NCBI GenBank assembly: GCA_047626725.1
Contig: JBLHSG010000016.1
Location: forward strand, 1 to 64,000
Source: Ascidiaceihabitans sp034111945
GTDB taxonomy: Bacteria; Pseudomonadota; Alphaproteobacteria; Rhodobacterales; Rhodobacteraceae
Length of the DNA stretch: 64,000 bases
Direction of reading: 5' to 3'
In this document: positions 27,289 through 36,688 of the stretch, one piece after another
Numbering within the stretch: the stretch's first letter is position 1
Layout of the letters: each line of letters starts with the position of its first letter
Translations under genes and position numbers: made by a program
Notes under the pieces: generated by a model
The model's database searches: none
What the model was told of the DNA's origin: nothing
Seen by the model: only the letters and a program-made list of their open reading frames with translations

Positions 27289-28766
27289 TCGTACTGCTCC
27301 CGATAGGTGCGCACGATGTAGAGCGCGATGATATTCAGGCCCAAGGTCAACACGAATAGCGTGAGGCCCAAGGCAAATGCGACCAGCGTTTCGGGGCTGG
27401 CGAAATTGGTATCGCCAGTCAATTGGCTGACGATGCGGGTGGTGATTGTCGTCATCGCCTCTAGCGGATTGCCGCTGAATTTGGCGATGGCCCCTGCCCC
27501 TAAAACGACGATCATAGTTTCGCCAATTGCGCGTGATGCGGCGAGCAGAACAGCGCCTACAATTCCGGGCAGTGCAGCTGGAATAACCACTTGGCGGATG
27601 GTTTCTGATTTGGTCGCACCCAGCCCATATGACCCGTCGCGCAGCGATTGCGGCACCGCGTTGATGATGTCGTCAGACAACGATGACACGAACGGGATCA
27701 GCATGATGCCCATGACCAAACCGGCGGTCAAAACGGCGGTTGCGCCGCTCATCCATTCGACGCCCAGCAGCCCGTCTTCGCCCCGTCCAAAGATGTTGAC
27801 CAACATCGGGCCAACCGTCAGCAAAGCGAACAGGCCGTACACGATTGTCGGAATACCGGCGAGGATTTCGATCAACGGTTTTGCGGCAGTCCGTATTTTT
27901 GGACCCGCATATTCACTTAAGTAGATCGCGGCAAACAGGCCGATTGGAACGGCCACTGCCAGTGCAATAAACGAAATATACAGCGTGCCCCACAACAGCG
28001 GCAGGATCGACAAATCACTATCGCCGCGAAAATTTGGAGCCCATTTTGTGCCAAAGAAAAAGTCTGTCCATGGATGCAACCGAAAGAAGTTGATCGATTC
28101 AAACAGCATCGAAAACACGATGCCCACGGTTGTCAAAACGGCCAAGGATGCGGCCAAGATCAGCAACGCCAAAATCCCGCGTTCGACTATATTTCGAGCG
28201 CGGAAATCTGGTTTTGATACTGCGACTGACACCCCAAAACCGATCAATGCCAAGGTCAGCGTGATACCAACCATCCAAAGGCGACCGCCGTTTGATTTCG
28301 CACGGTAGGCTTGGGCGGCGTTCAACACTTCGGGTTTCACATCGGAGCCAAGGGCGATGCCCAGTTTGGCCAATGTTGCGCGCACATCGGTGGTGTCTGT
28401 GTTCAGGTTCAGCGCCTGATCGCGCCCCATCACACCGTTGCCGACTGCGGTATCAAGCCCGTCTGCAACGCGGCGCACATCGCTCATCACCAGGCCTGCG
28501 GATGACCCTTCGCTGATGATGCTGTCAGGGATCAATTTGACCACTGAATTTTCGATCAACATCGGTTGAGCCAGCAGCCAGATCACCAAAACGCCCAAGG
28601 CTGGAACGGCGGTAAACATCGCTGCGTTGGTGCCGTAATACGTGGGCAATGAATGCAATTTGCGGCGATCACCGCCTGCCCCAGCCAAGGCCCGTTTGCG
28701 CGCCACAACGTAGCCCACAGCGGTCAACGCAAGGATCACGAGGATCAATAATGTGGTGGTGCCCAT
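27285..28766 (-). CDS. pstC: Phosphate ABC transporter permease PstC (long form)
   Basis: The 493-residue permease carries an N-terminal helix pair, a periplasmic stretch of about 100 residues, another helix and the permease core with SLRDGSYGLGATKSETIRQVVIP as the ATPase-coupling loop. Like its partner PstA it is longer than the E. coli protein (319). It follows pstS by 77 bp, in which a hairpin lies. It forms the transmembrane channel with PstA. Confidence 0.9.
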   Translation of the reverse strand: MGTTTLLILVILALTAVGYVVARKRALAGAGGDRRKLHSLPTYYGTNAAMFTAVPALGVLVIWLLAQPMLIENSVVKLIPDSIISEGSSAGLVMSDVRRVADGLDTAVGNGVMGRDQALNLNTDTTDVRATLAKLGIALGSDVKPEVLNAAQAYRAKSNGGRLWMVGITLTLALIGFGVSVAVSKPDFRARNIVERGILALLILAASLAVLTTVGIVFSMLFESINFFRLHPWTDFFFGTKWAPNFRGDSDLSILPLLWGTLYISFIALAVAVPIGLFAAIYLSEYAGPKIRTAAKPLIEILAGIPTIVYGLFALLTVGPMLVNIFGRGEDGLLGVEWMSGATAVLTAGLVMGIMLIPFVSSLSDDIINAVPQSLRDGSYGLGATKSETIRQVVIPAALPGIVGAVLLAASRAIGETMIVVLGAGAIAKFSGNPLEAMTTITTRIVSQLTGDTNFASPETLVAFALGLTLFVLTLGLNIIALYIVRTYREQYD

Positions 28767-28799
28767 GAGTATTGCCTTTGGTGCGTTGGGGTTAGAAAG

Positions 28800-28836
28800 T
28801 CATGCAGGGCCACCCGTTTTGGGCAGCCCTGTATGA
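28800..28836 (-). terminator. Hairpin between pstS and pstC (attenuator or RNA-stabilising loop)
   Basis: TCATGCAGGGC (28800-28810) pairs with GCCCTGTATGA (28826-28836) over 11 bp with one wobble, and CCC/GGG extends the stem inside. No strong U-run follows on the minus strand. Such hairpins after a binding-protein gene usually protect its mRNA or lower expression of the permease genes. Confidence 0.55.
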
Positions 28837-28843
28837 TGTTTGT

Positions 28844-29884
28844 TTAGGAACCGGTGTTGATAACCGCCTCGTCAGCGACGGCGTTTTGGGTGTCTTCAAG
28901 TTCTGGATCAGAAACCAAACCGTATTCAGCCAATGGGCCATCTGGGCCTGCGATTTCTTCGGCGACAAAGAACTCAGCGAATTCTTTTAGACCCGGGATC
29001 ACGCCGATATGCGCCTTTTTGACGTAAAAGAACAAGGGGCGCGACACTGGGTATTCACCGGTCGAGATGCTCTCGGTGGATGGTACGATGTCTGACATTG
29101 TCGCGACTTGCAGCTTGTCGGTGTTGTTTTCATAAAACGCCAAACCGAACACGCCAATGCCGTCTTTGTTGCTTTCGATGCGGGCCAATGTTTCGGTGTA
29201 ATCGCCATCGATGTCGACAGATTTGCCATCGGTGCGCAGCGCGATGCAGGCTTTTTCTGCGGCTTTTTTGTTGTCGTCATTTGCGGCTTTTAGCACCTCG
29301 AATGCACCGGTGATTTCGCAGCCCTCAAGGATCACTTTGTCCTCGAAAACTTCGCGCGTGCCGTGTTTTGTGCCCGGGACAAATGCCTGGATCGGCTGGT
29401 CCGGGAACGATGCGTTCACTTGGTTCCAGTTGGTGTTCGGGTTAGCAACCATTTTTCCGTCAACCAAAATGGTGTCGGACAGTGCAAGGTACCAATCGGT
29501 CGGTGTGAAGGCAAAAGATTCACCCGCAATGTCAGAGGCAAAAACGATGCCGTCATAGCCAATGCGCACTTCGATAATGTCTGTCACGCCGTTGGCGGCG
29601 CAGACTTTGATTTCGGATGATTTGATTTGGCGCGATGCGTTGGCAACGTCGATGGTGTTTTCGCCGACGCCTTCGCAAAAGCGTTTCAGACCTGCGGATG
29701 ATCCACCTGATTCAACAACCGGTGTTGGGAAATCAAAATTTTCGCCAAAGGCTTCGGCGACGATGGATGCATAAGGCAGCACGGTGGATGATCCGGCAAC
29801 TTGGACCTGATCGCGGGCAACAGCGGCTGTGGCAGTTACGGCAGCAAGTGCCAGCGCGGATGTCGAGAGTTTTACGAGTGACAT
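28844..29884 (-). CDS. pstS: Phosphate-binding protein PstS
   Basis: The 346-residue periplasmic protein has a signal peptide (MSLVKLSTSALALAAVTATAAVA) and the PstS phosphate site AGSSTVLPYASIVAE plus ESGGSSAGLKRFCEG and IDVANASRQIK. It captures phosphate for PstCAB. It is the first gene of pstSCAB-phoUB and starts 81 bp after a triple Pho box, so it should be strongly induced by phosphate starvation. Two cysteine pairs may form disulfides. Confidence 0.93.
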   Translation of the reverse strand: MSLVKLSTSALALAAVTATAAVARDQVQVAGSSTVLPYASIVAEAFGENFDFPTPVVESGGSSAGLKRFCEGVGENTIDVANASRQIKSSEIKVCAANGVTDIIEVRIGYDGIVFASDIAGESFAFTPTDWYLALSDTILVDGKMVANPNTNWNQVNASFPDQPIQAFVPGTKHGTREVFEDKVILEGCEITGAFEVLKAANDDNKKAAEKACIALRTDGKSVDIDGDYTETLARIESNKDGIGVFGLAFYENNTDKLQVATMSDIVPSTESISTGEYPVSRPLFFYVKKAHIGVIPGLKEFAEFFVAEEIAGPDGPLAEYGLVSDPELEDTQNAVADEAVINTGS

Positions 29885-29964
29885 AAGTGTCTCCGAATTT
29901 TGGTCTAAACGATCACCCCCATGGCGATCTTGGCGCTGGTCTAGGGCGCGGTTGCATCGCTTTT

Positions 29965-29993
29965 GTGACAGTTGCGTAACAGTTTTATGACAA
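29965..29993 (-). promoter_or_regulatory. Pho box with three half-sites upstream of pstS
   Basis: Read on the minus strand, TTGTCAT, CTGTTAC and CTGTCAC are separated by 4-bp spacers (AAAA, GCAA), giving an exact 11-bp period and a match to the PhoB half-site CTGTCAT. The site lies between phoR and pstS. One and a half boxes can load more than one PhoB dimer. Confidence 0.82.
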
Positions 29994-30012
29994 GGCGCTG
30001 ATGCACAAAAAT

Positions 30013-31056
30013 TTAGTCACAAATCGGCAGAACAACACTGAATGTCGACCCTGTTCCGACGGTGCTGTTAATCCGCAAACGCCCACGATGGCGATTGACG
30101 ATGTGCTTGGTAATCGCAAGGCCCAAACCGGTGCCCCCCAGCGCGCGACTGCGGTGATCATCGACGCGGTAAAACCGTTCTGTCAGGCGCGGAACATGCA
30201 CGGGATCAATGCCGCTGCCGTAATCCGTGACTTGAATATTAGCGCAAGGACCACGGGCAAACGCCTCGCGTGGCGTAAGGGTCAGCGCCACGGTCACGCG
30301 CCCGCCACTGCCGCCATATTTGATCGCGTTGCCGATCAGATTCGTGAACATTTGGCGCACTTGATCCGCATCCCCAAGGACATTCAGATGTGCGTCGACA
30401 AAATCGGTTTCGATGACGACACCGGCATCATCCGCCACCGGTTTTATCGAATGAATGGTTGATAGCAACAGATCGTTTAGGCAAATAACTTCAGTTGGCC
30501 TGACGCGTTCTTCGCTTTCCAAACGGCTTAGCGAGAGCAGGTCACCGACCAGCCGGTTCATCCGCTCCGCCTCGCTTTGCATGATCCCCAAGAACCGTTC
30601 CTGCGCCGGCGCGTCATTTTTCGCAGGCCCTTTTAACGTCTCGATAAACCCCATCAATGCGGTCAGCGGCGTGCGCAATTCGTGACTGACATTGGCAACA
30701 AAATCGCGACGCATCTGGCTGGTTTGGGTGACATGCGTGACGTCTTCAAAACACAGGATCACAGTGTTTGAAACCACACCCGGCACCGCGCGACAACTGA
30801 CAGAAAACAGCGTTTCGTGGCCCGCATCATTGTGCATGTAACGCGTGGTGCGGTCCTTGCTGTCGCGCAATGTGGCCTCGATGCTTTGCAAAATATCAGG
30901 CTGGCGCAGCATCGTGATGTAATTGCGATCGACAATCTGATCGCCCAACAACACCAACGCATCCTGATTTGCCGCAATGATCCTGTCAGCACCATCAATG
31001 GCCAAACTGGGCAACGGCAACGCATTCAGAATGGGTTGAAACGTGGCGTTGCCCAT
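30013..31056 (-). CDS. phoR: Phosphate regulon sensor kinase PhoR, apparently soluble
   Basis: The 347-residue histidine kinase has a PAS-like domain (about 10-105), a HisKA domain with phospho-accepting H125 in FVANVSHELRTPL and a HATPase domain (NLIGNAIKYG, DYGSGI, GGTGLGLAIT). It phosphorylates PhoB. I see no transmembrane helix at the N-terminus, unlike E. coli PhoR. It lies upstream of pstS in the same direction and 4 bp after the PLP enzyme gene, so it is probably read both from the yicC-gmk side and independently of the Pho box that follows it. Confidence 0.88.
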   Translation of the reverse strand: MGNATFQPILNALPLPSLAIDGADRIIAANQDALVLLGDQIVDRNYITMLRQPDILQSIEATLRDSKDRTTRYMHNDAGHETLFSVSCRAVPGVVSNTVILCFEDVTHVTQTSQMRRDFVANVSHELRTPLTALMGFIETLKGPAKNDAPAQERFLGIMQSEAERMNRLVGDLLSLSRLESEERVRPTEVICLNDLLLSTIHSIKPVADDAGVVIETDFVDAHLNVLGDADQVRQMFTNLIGNAIKYGGSGGRVTVALTLTPREAFARGPCANIQVTDYGSGIDPVHVPRLTERFYRVDDHRSRALGGTGLGLAITKHIVNRHRGRLRINSTVGTGSTFSVVLPICD

Positions 31057-31060
31057 CTGA

Positions 31061-32245
31061 TCAGCTTTGGCTGGCGGCGATGGCTGTCGTGAACACTGCG
31101 CACAATGCGTCGGGATCCTCTAGGCCGACAGACACCCGAAAGAACCCCTCGGACATGCCAAGTTCAGCGCGTTTTTCAGCTGTCAATGCACGGTGCGATG
31201 ACGACGCGGGATGCGACAAGGTTGTCCCCACATCACCCAAGGTCGGGGCAAAGCTAAGGCCTTCGGCGCCGCGCGTAAACGCATTGGCCGCCGCGCGCCC
31301 GCCTTCCATCTCGAAACTGACCATGTTGCAGAATTGACCATTCAGTAATTTCGCCGCGCGGTCATAATCCGGGTGGTCAGTGCGCGACGGATAGATCACG
31401 CGTTTGACGCCCGGCAGGCCTGCTAGATGATCGGCCAGAACCCCTGCGGTTTGTTGTGCGCGGTCAAAACGTAATTCGAAGGACAGCAATCCGCGTTCTG
31501 CCAGCCAGCAATCAAACGGGCTAGGCGACATGCCGGTTGTCACGCAAAACACGCGCATCCGGTCCGCCAATTCTTGGGTGTTGGCGGCGACATAGCCCAA
31601 CATCACATCGGAGTGTCCGGCAAGTAATTTGGTGATCGAATGGATGACAATGTCCGCGCCGCCGTCAAACGCCTTGAATGCGCGCGGGGTCGTAAATGTA
31701 TTGTCCAGAACCAGCAGAATACCGGTTTCTTTGGCCAATGCCGCCAGTCCCGTGATGTCGGCCACACGCAAGGTCGGGTTTGATACAACTTCGACCAAGA
31801 TCATCTTTGTCTCGGGCCGGATCGCGGCGCGCACAGCATTTACATCGCCGGGATCAACCATTGATGTGGCAATGCCAAGACGCGGTAAATCTTCGGACAT
31901 CAGACGCAAGGATCGGCCATAAAGCTGGTTGCCACCGATCACGTGATCGCCGGTCTTTGTCAGCCCTAACAGTACTGCAGACACCGCCGCCATGCCGCTG
32001 GATGTCACCACACCGGGGAACGGCGCGTCTTCTAGCTTGTCGATCAGACCGCCCAAAACATCGGCGTTCGGATGGCCTTCGCGCGAATAGGTGTAACCTT
32101 GCAGCCCGCCCTCGTATTGCTGATCCAGCATGTCCGGCGTGTCAGAGGCGTAAACAACCGACGGCGACAGCGGCGTCACAACCGGACGGCTGGCACTGGA
32201 CGGAAGCGGAACAGGACGTACCAGTGATGGTTTTTCGTTTTTCAT
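31061..32245 (-). CDS. PLP-dependent Cys/Met metabolism enzyme (cystathionine gamma-synthase/beta-lyase family)
   Basis: The 394-residue enzyme has the fold-type I features of the family: YSREGHPNADVLGGLIDKLE, SSGMAAVSAVL, the PLP-ring aspartate D181 (LVLDNTF) and the Schiff-base lysine K206 in HSITKLLAGHSD. Family members act in transsulfuration or O-acylhomoserine sulfhydrylation; motifs alone do not separate these. The gene overlaps or abuts its neighbours (carbonic-anhydrase-like gene upstream, phoR downstream), which gives no hint of substrate. Confidence 0.82.
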   Translation of the reverse strand: MKNEKPSLVRPVPLPSSASRPVVTPLSPSVVYASDTPDMLDQQYEGGLQGYTYSREGHPNADVLGGLIDKLEDAPFPGVVTSSGMAAVSAVLLGLTKTGDHVIGGNQLYGRSLRLMSEDLPRLGIATSMVDPGDVNAVRAAIRPETKMILVEVVSNPTLRVADITGLAALAKETGILLVLDNTFTTPRAFKAFDGGADIVIHSITKLLAGHSDVMLGYVAANTQELADRMRVFCVTTGMSPSPFDCWLAERGLLSFELRFDRAQQTAGVLADHLAGLPGVKRVIYPSRTDHPDYDRAAKLLNGQFCNMVSFEMEGGRAAANAFTRGAEGLSFAPTLGDVGTTLSHPASSSHRALTAEKRAELGMSEGFFRVSVGLEDPDALCAVFTTAIAASQS

Positions 32246-32770
32246 TTAGCCAACAACCTTCATTTGATCGCGAAAACGACGCATGTTTTCTTGGTAGTGA
32301 ATTGCCGATCCTTCGAGCATTTTGATCGCCGGTTCATCAAGCTGGCGCACGACTTTGCCCGGCGCGCCCATGACCAACGAACCGTCAGGGATTTCTTTGC
32401 CTTCGGTGATCAACGCACCTGCCCCGATCAAACAATTCTTGCCGATCTTTGCGCCATTCAAAACAGTTGCGCCCATGCCGATCAATGAATTGTCGCCGAT
32501 GGTACAGCCGTGCAGCATCGCCTTGTGACCGATTGTGCAGTTGGTGCCGACGGTCAACGGGAACCCTTTGTCGATGTGCATCACCGTGTTCTCCTGCACG
32601 TTTGATCCTGCCCCGATACGGATTTCTTCGTGATCAGCGCGGATTGTGGCCCCGAACCAAACCGACGCACCAGCCTCGAGAATTACTTTGCCGATCAGAT
32701 TTGCGTCCGGCGCCACCCAAGTGTCGGCGTGCAGTTGCGGCGTGTCATCGCCAAGCGCGTAAAGGGTCAT
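32246..32770 (-). CDS. Gamma-carbonic anhydrase-like hexapeptide protein (YrdA/PaaY type)
   Basis: The 174-residue protein is a left-handed beta-helix of hexapeptide repeats with three conserved metal-ligand histidines at H65 (VMHIDKG), H82 and H87 (IGHKAMLHGC). This is the YrdA/Caf-like group of gamma-carbonic anhydrases, whose members bind zinc but are sometimes inactive or act in CoA ester metabolism. Its ATG overlaps the gmk stop (ATGA), and its own stop abuts the next start. Confidence 0.85.
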   Translation of the reverse strand: MTLYALGDDTPQLHADTWVAPDANLIGKVILEAGASVWFGATIRADHEEIRIGAGSNVQENTVMHIDKGFPLTVGTNCTIGHKAMLHGCTIGDNSLIGMGATVLNGAKIGKNCLIGAGALITEGKEIPDGSLVMGAPGKVVRQLDEPAIKMLEGSAIHYQENMRRFRDQMKVVG

Positions 32771-33420
32771 GGTGTGTCCTCGAATTGGGTTTGCAGCGTG
32801 CGCACGTGATCCAAAAGCCGCGGTTGTTGCGACGATTTCAAACGCTCTGCTTGAACGATGGTTTTCAGGCGGGCTTCGGTTTCGACCAGATCATCGTTGA
32901 CCAAAACATAATCGTACCCGTCCCAGTGGCTGATTTCATCCCAGCTTTTTTCCATGCGACCACCGATCGTATCAGCGTCATCCTGACCACGGCTTTCTAG
33001 TCGGCGGCGCAATTCCGGAATCGACGGTGGCAGGATAAAGATCGACAGCACGTGGTGTTTCAGCGACGATTTCCCGATCTGCTGCGCGCCCTGCCAGTCA
33101 ATATCAAACAGCACATCGCGGCCATTTTCGACAGCCGCCTGAACGGGCGGTTTTGGCGATCCGTAGTAGTTGCCGAACACTTGGGCGTGTTCCAGCATTT
33201 CGCCGTCGCTGACCCATTTTTTGAAATTGTCTTCGCTGACAAAGTAGTAATCTTTGCCTTCAACTTCGCCTTCGCGCGGGGAACGGGTGGTGGCAGAGAC
33301 CGAAAATCGCAAGGAAGGATCCCAAGCCATCAAGCGTTTGGCCAGCGTGCTTTTGCCTGCCCCCGACGGTGAACTCAGGATAATGAGCAGCCCAAGGCGG
33401 TCTGATTTTGTGTCCGTCAT
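32767..33420 (-). CDS. gmk: Guanylate kinase
   Basis: The 217-residue enzyme converts GMP to GDP with ATP. The P-loop is SSPSGAGKST (residues 16-25), followed by the GMP-binding segment SATTRSPREGEVEGKDYYFV and the lid RLESRGQDD. It lies 7 bp after yicC, an arrangement found widely in Rhodobacterales and other proteobacteria, and overlaps the following gene. Confidence 0.95.
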   Translation of the reverse strand: MTDTKSDRLGLLIILSSPSGAGKSTLAKRLMAWDPSLRFSVSATTRSPREGEVEGKDYYFVSEDNFKKWVSDGEMLEHAQVFGNYYGSPKPPVQAAVENGRDVLFDIDWQGAQQIGKSSLKHHVLSIFILPPSIPELRRRLESRGQDDADTIGGRMEKSWDEISHWDGYDYVLVNDDLVETEARLKTIVQAERLKSSQQPRLLDHVRTLQTQFEDTP

Positions 33421-33426
33421 AGCCGG

Positions 33427-34317
33427 TTACTCCACGTTTTGGACCTGTTCGCGCATTTGATCGATCAGCGCCTTTAGCGCCAGACCAACCCGCGTTAGAT
33501 CGGTGTTTTGTGCTTTGGAACACAGGGTATTGGCCTCGCGATTGAACTCTTGCATCAAGAAGTCCAGTTTGCGACCCACAGATCCGCCCGCGGCCAACAA
33601 ATCGCGCGCGGCCGTGACATGGGCACCGAGGCGGTCAATTTCTTCGGTCACGTCAGATTTGACGGCCAACAGCGCCAATTCCTGGGCGATGCGGGTTTCG
33701 TCCACACCGTCAGCATTGTCGAGAACATTGGCGATATTGCGGCGCAGATTTGCGGCAACGTCTGCTTGGCGGGCTTTGGCGATGTCTGCGGCCTGCGTTG
33801 TCAGGGTTTCGATTTCAGCGATTTGGGCCTGCATGACGGCGTCTAACGCGGCCCCTTCGCTCAGGCGCATTTCGTCAAAAGACGCGAGCACATCAACCGA
33901 TTGCGCCATCAACGCGGCGGCGAGCGGTTTGGTGTCTTGATCCCCTGCCGTCTGATCCAGCACACCGCGCATTGCCGCGATATCCGACGCTTTTGACGGG
34001 GCCAATGACAGACCGCGATCCATGGCTTGTTCTTCGATTTCGGCCATCGCGGTCAGGATCGACGACAACATATCGGCATTCACACTAAGCTGTCCGGTCG
34101 AATCCTCGCGGGTGACGCGCAGCGATAACGTGACATTGCCGCGCGCGGCCACTGCCCCTAGTGATTTGCGCAATCCAACTTCAAGCCCGTCAATCCAGTC
34201 CGGCACACGCAGGCGTAAATCCAAGCCCTTGCCGTTGACGCTGCGCAATTCCCAGCTCCAGCTGTAGCCATCATGCGCGCCAGTTCCAGAGGCAAATCCG
34301 GTCATCGATTTGATCAT
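33427..34317 (-). CDS. yicC: YicC-family endoribonuclease-like protein
   Basis: From the ATG at 34317 the protein has 296 residues and the classic opening MIKSMTGFA, then WELRSVNGKGLDLRLRVP and the C-terminal KLDFLMQEFNREANTLCSKAQN. YicC proteins are widely conserved; E. coli YicC is reported to be a ribonuclease linked to small-RNA decay. An in-frame ATG 66 nt upstream exists but would add residues not seen in the family. The gene heads the yicC-gmk run. Confidence 0.9.
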   Translation of the reverse strand: MIKSMTGFASGTGAHDGYSWSWELRSVNGKGLDLRLRVPDWIDGLEVGLRKSLGAVAARGNVTLSLRVTREDSTGQLSVNADMLSSILTAMAEIEEQAMDRGLSLAPSKASDIAAMRGVLDQTAGDQDTKPLAAALMAQSVDVLASFDEMRLSEGAALDAVMQAQIAEIETLTTQAADIAKARQADVAANLRRNIANVLDNADGVDETRIAQELALLAVKSDVTEEIDRLGAHVTAARDLLAAGGSVGRKLDFLMQEFNREANTLCSKAQNTDLTRVGLALKALIDQMREQVQNVE

Positions 34318-34549
34318 ATTACGTACCCTTACAAACCTGATGCCTTGCAGTACGGCCAATCCGACCAGTGGTTCAACCCCCAAGGCGCGCTAGGAATTGG
34401 TCCGCACGCGACGTCCTGATCAGCAAGACAGTTAACCATTCGTTAAGAATATGCACAATTTTCGGCATGTTCGCGCTATTAATCTCTCATCAACCAATAA
34501 GTCCTGAGTTGATAGAATTTTTATGGCATAAGAAGGTGAGAAAGCGCGT

Positions 34550-35239
34550 ATGGATACCCCAATTGATCGGAACATCTTGGCCATGAACGATTTCAGAGCA
34601 GACAGCGGTTACGGCGCGATTGCGCAGGTCGAATCCTATTGGGAAGGTCTGCGTGGCAATCGTCTGGTGCCAAAGCGGTCTGAAATTGACCCGCGCGGCA
34701 TCGAAATGGCGCTTGAATTAAGCTTTGTACTGGAACGTATTGCACCGGGAATGGCGCGTTTGCGGATTGCGGGCAGCCATTTGGGCGATCTGATGGGCAT
34801 GGAAGTGCGTGGCATGCCACTGACCTCTTTTATCACGCCAAACGGGCGCCGTGCCTTGGGCGACACCCTCGAAGAAGTGTTTCAACGTCCGGCGATTTGC
34901 GAACTGGAACTGACCGGCGAAGGTGGTTTTGGCAAACCCGACCTTGAGGCGCGAATGATTTTGCTGCCGCTAAAAAGTGATCTGGGCGATATCAGCCGTG
35001 TGTTGGGATGCTTGGTATCAAAAGGCGACATGGGCAAAAAACCGCGCCGCTTTGACATCACCAAAACCACAATGCGCGCCATCGAAGCACCGGCAACCGT
35101 GCCAACACCCATTCACGTTATCGAGGCGGAAACGCTGGGGCAGCAACTGGCTGGTCTGGCCGAAGACGCAGCTGTGTTCAAGCAACGCACCAGCACGCCC
35201 GAAAAGCCGTATTTGCGGTTGGTCAAAAACGAAGACTAG
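34550..35239 (+). CDS. PAS-domain protein (PAS_5/DUF1457-like)
   Basis: The 229-residue cytoplasmic protein contains one PAS-like domain (about 20-165) of the type seen in many Rhodobacterales proteins, with YWEGLRGNRLVPKRSEIDPRGIE, GSHLGDLMGMEVRGMP and LLPL near its end. The last 60 residues look unstructured. It has no output domain, so it may act as a stand-alone sensor or binding partner. It is alone between yicC (divergent) and the DAHP synthase (convergent, shared terminator). Confidence 0.7.
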   Translation: MDTPIDRNILAMNDFRADSGYGAIAQVESYWEGLRGNRLVPKRSEIDPRGIEMALELSFVLERIAPGMARLRIAGSHLGDLMGMEVRGMPLTSFITPNGRRALGDTLEEVFQRPAICELELTGEGGFGKPDLEARMILLPLKSDLGDISRVLGCLVSKGDMGKKPRRFDITKTTMRAIEAPATVPTPIHVIEAETLGQQLAGLAEDAAVFKQRTSTPEKPYLRLVKNED

Positions 35240-35263
35240 GGTTTCAACGCTGTATCACAAACG

Positions 35264-35300
35264 AAAACGGGCGCTCGTGTATTTCACAAGCGCCCGTTTT
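35264..35300. terminator. Bidirectional intrinsic terminator
   Basis: A 16-bp stem with one mismatch (35264-35279 against 35285-35300), flanked by A- and T-runs, lies between the convergent PAS gene and DAHP synthase. It should stop transcription on both strands. Confidence 0.85.
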
Positions 35301-35320
35301 TGTATTTGTAAGGCGTGGCT

Positions 35321-36688
35321 TTAGCCCGCTTTGACTTGTTTTGCAGCGCGACGGCCTGACAGTTCTTCGGCCACCAAGAACGCAAGTTCCAGTGATTGGC
35401 TGGCGTTCAGGCGTGGATCGCACGCTGTGTGATAGCGATCTGACAGATCTTCGTCGCTGACTGCGCGCACGCCGCCGGTGCATTCAGTCACGTCCTGGCC
35501 GGTCATTTCGAAATGCACGCCGCCCGGAATTGTGCCTTCGGCATCATGGATCGCAAAGAAATCGCGAACTTCGCGCAGGACACTGTCAAACGGGCGGGTT
35601 TTGTAGCCCGTTGATGATTTGATCGTGTTGCCGTGCATCGGATCGCAGGTCCACAATACGTTTGCGCCCTCTTCTTTTACGGCCTTGATCAAACGCGGCA
35701 TGTGTTCGCCAACGTTGCCCGCACCAAAGCGGTTGATCAGCGTCAAACGCCCGGCTTCGTTTTCGGGGTTCAGTTTTTCCATCAACACCTTGAGGTCATC
35801 TGCCGTGGTTGTCGGACCACATTTCAGACCAATCGGGTTTTGAACGCCGCGTGCGAATTCAACATGTGCACCATCTGGCTGACGGGTACGATCGCCGATC
35901 CAGATCATGTGCGCGGACCCTGCGAGCCATTTGCCGGTGGTCGAATCAACGCGAGTCAGCGCCTCTTCGTATTCCAGCAGCAGTGATTCATGGCTGGTAT
36001 AGAATTCAACGGTCGAAAATTCATGCGTGGTTTCGCTGGTGATGCCAGCGGCGTTCATGAAATCCATCGTGTCCTGGATACGATCCGCGATTTGCGAATA
36101 TTTTTCGACTTCGTGCTGATCGCTAAAGCCCAACGTCCATGAATGCACACGGTTCATATCGGCAAAACCACCGGTCGAAAACGCGCGCAACAAGTTCAGC
36201 GTTGCGGCGGCCTGTGTGTAGGCGCGCAACATTTTCTTGGGGTTGGGAATGCGGGCTTCGGGTGTGAATGCCAGCTCGTTAATAATGTCACCGCGGTAGC
36301 TGGGCAGTTCCACACCATCAATGGTTTCGGTGTTTGAACTGCGTGGCTTGGCGAATTGGCCGGCCATACGACCAACTTTGATCACTGGAACTTTGGCACC
36401 ATAGGTCAGCACCATCGCCATTTGCAGCATCACTTTGAACGTGTCGCGAATTCCATCGGAATCAAACTGTTCAAAGCTTTCGGCGCAATCGCCGCCTTGC
36501 AACAAAAACGCCTCGCCACGGGATGCCGCGGCCAGATGCGCCTTAAGACGGCGGGCCTCGCCTGCAAAAACCAACAATGGATAGGTGCTCAGCTGAGCCT
36601 CGACAGCGTTCAGCGCCGCCGTGTCTGTATAATCGGGCATCTGAATCCGCGGTTTCGTGCGCCAATCCGATTTGTTCCAATTGCTCAT
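35321..36688 (-). CDS. 3-Deoxy-7-phosphoheptulonate synthase, class II
   Basis: The enzyme condenses phosphoenolpyruvate and erythrose 4-phosphate in the first step of the shikimate pathway. The start at 36688 (MSNWNKSDWRTKP) has GGAGA 6 nt upstream and gives 455 residues, normal for the plant-like class II type. Motifs visible are LLQGGDCAESF, GRMAGQFAKPRSS, WIGDRTRQPDGAHVEF, NPIGLKCGP, CDPMHGNT and GGVHFEMTGQDVTECTGG, which include the metal and substrate ligands. It stands alone, with the bidirectional terminator behind it. Confidence 0.93.
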   Translation of the reverse strand: MSNWNKSDWRTKPRIQMPDYTDTAALNAVEAQLSTYPLLVFAGEARRLKAHLAAASRGEAFLLQGGDCAESFEQFDSDGIRDTFKVMLQMAMVLTYGAKVPVIKVGRMAGQFAKPRSSNTETIDGVELPSYRGDIINELAFTPEARIPNPKKMLRAYTQAAATLNLLRAFSTGGFADMNRVHSWTLGFSDQHEVEKYSQIADRIQDTMDFMNAAGITSETTHEFSTVEFYTSHESLLLEYEEALTRVDSTTGKWLAGSAHMIWIGDRTRQPDGAHVEFARGVQNPIGLKCGPTTTADDLKVLMEKLNPENEAGRLTLINRFGAGNVGEHMPRLIKAVKEEGANVLWTCDPMHGNTIKSSTGYKTRPFDSVLREVRDFFAIHDAEGTIPGGVHFEMTGQDVTECTGGVRAVSDEDLSDRYHTACDPRLNASQSLELAFLVAEELSGRRAAKQVKAG

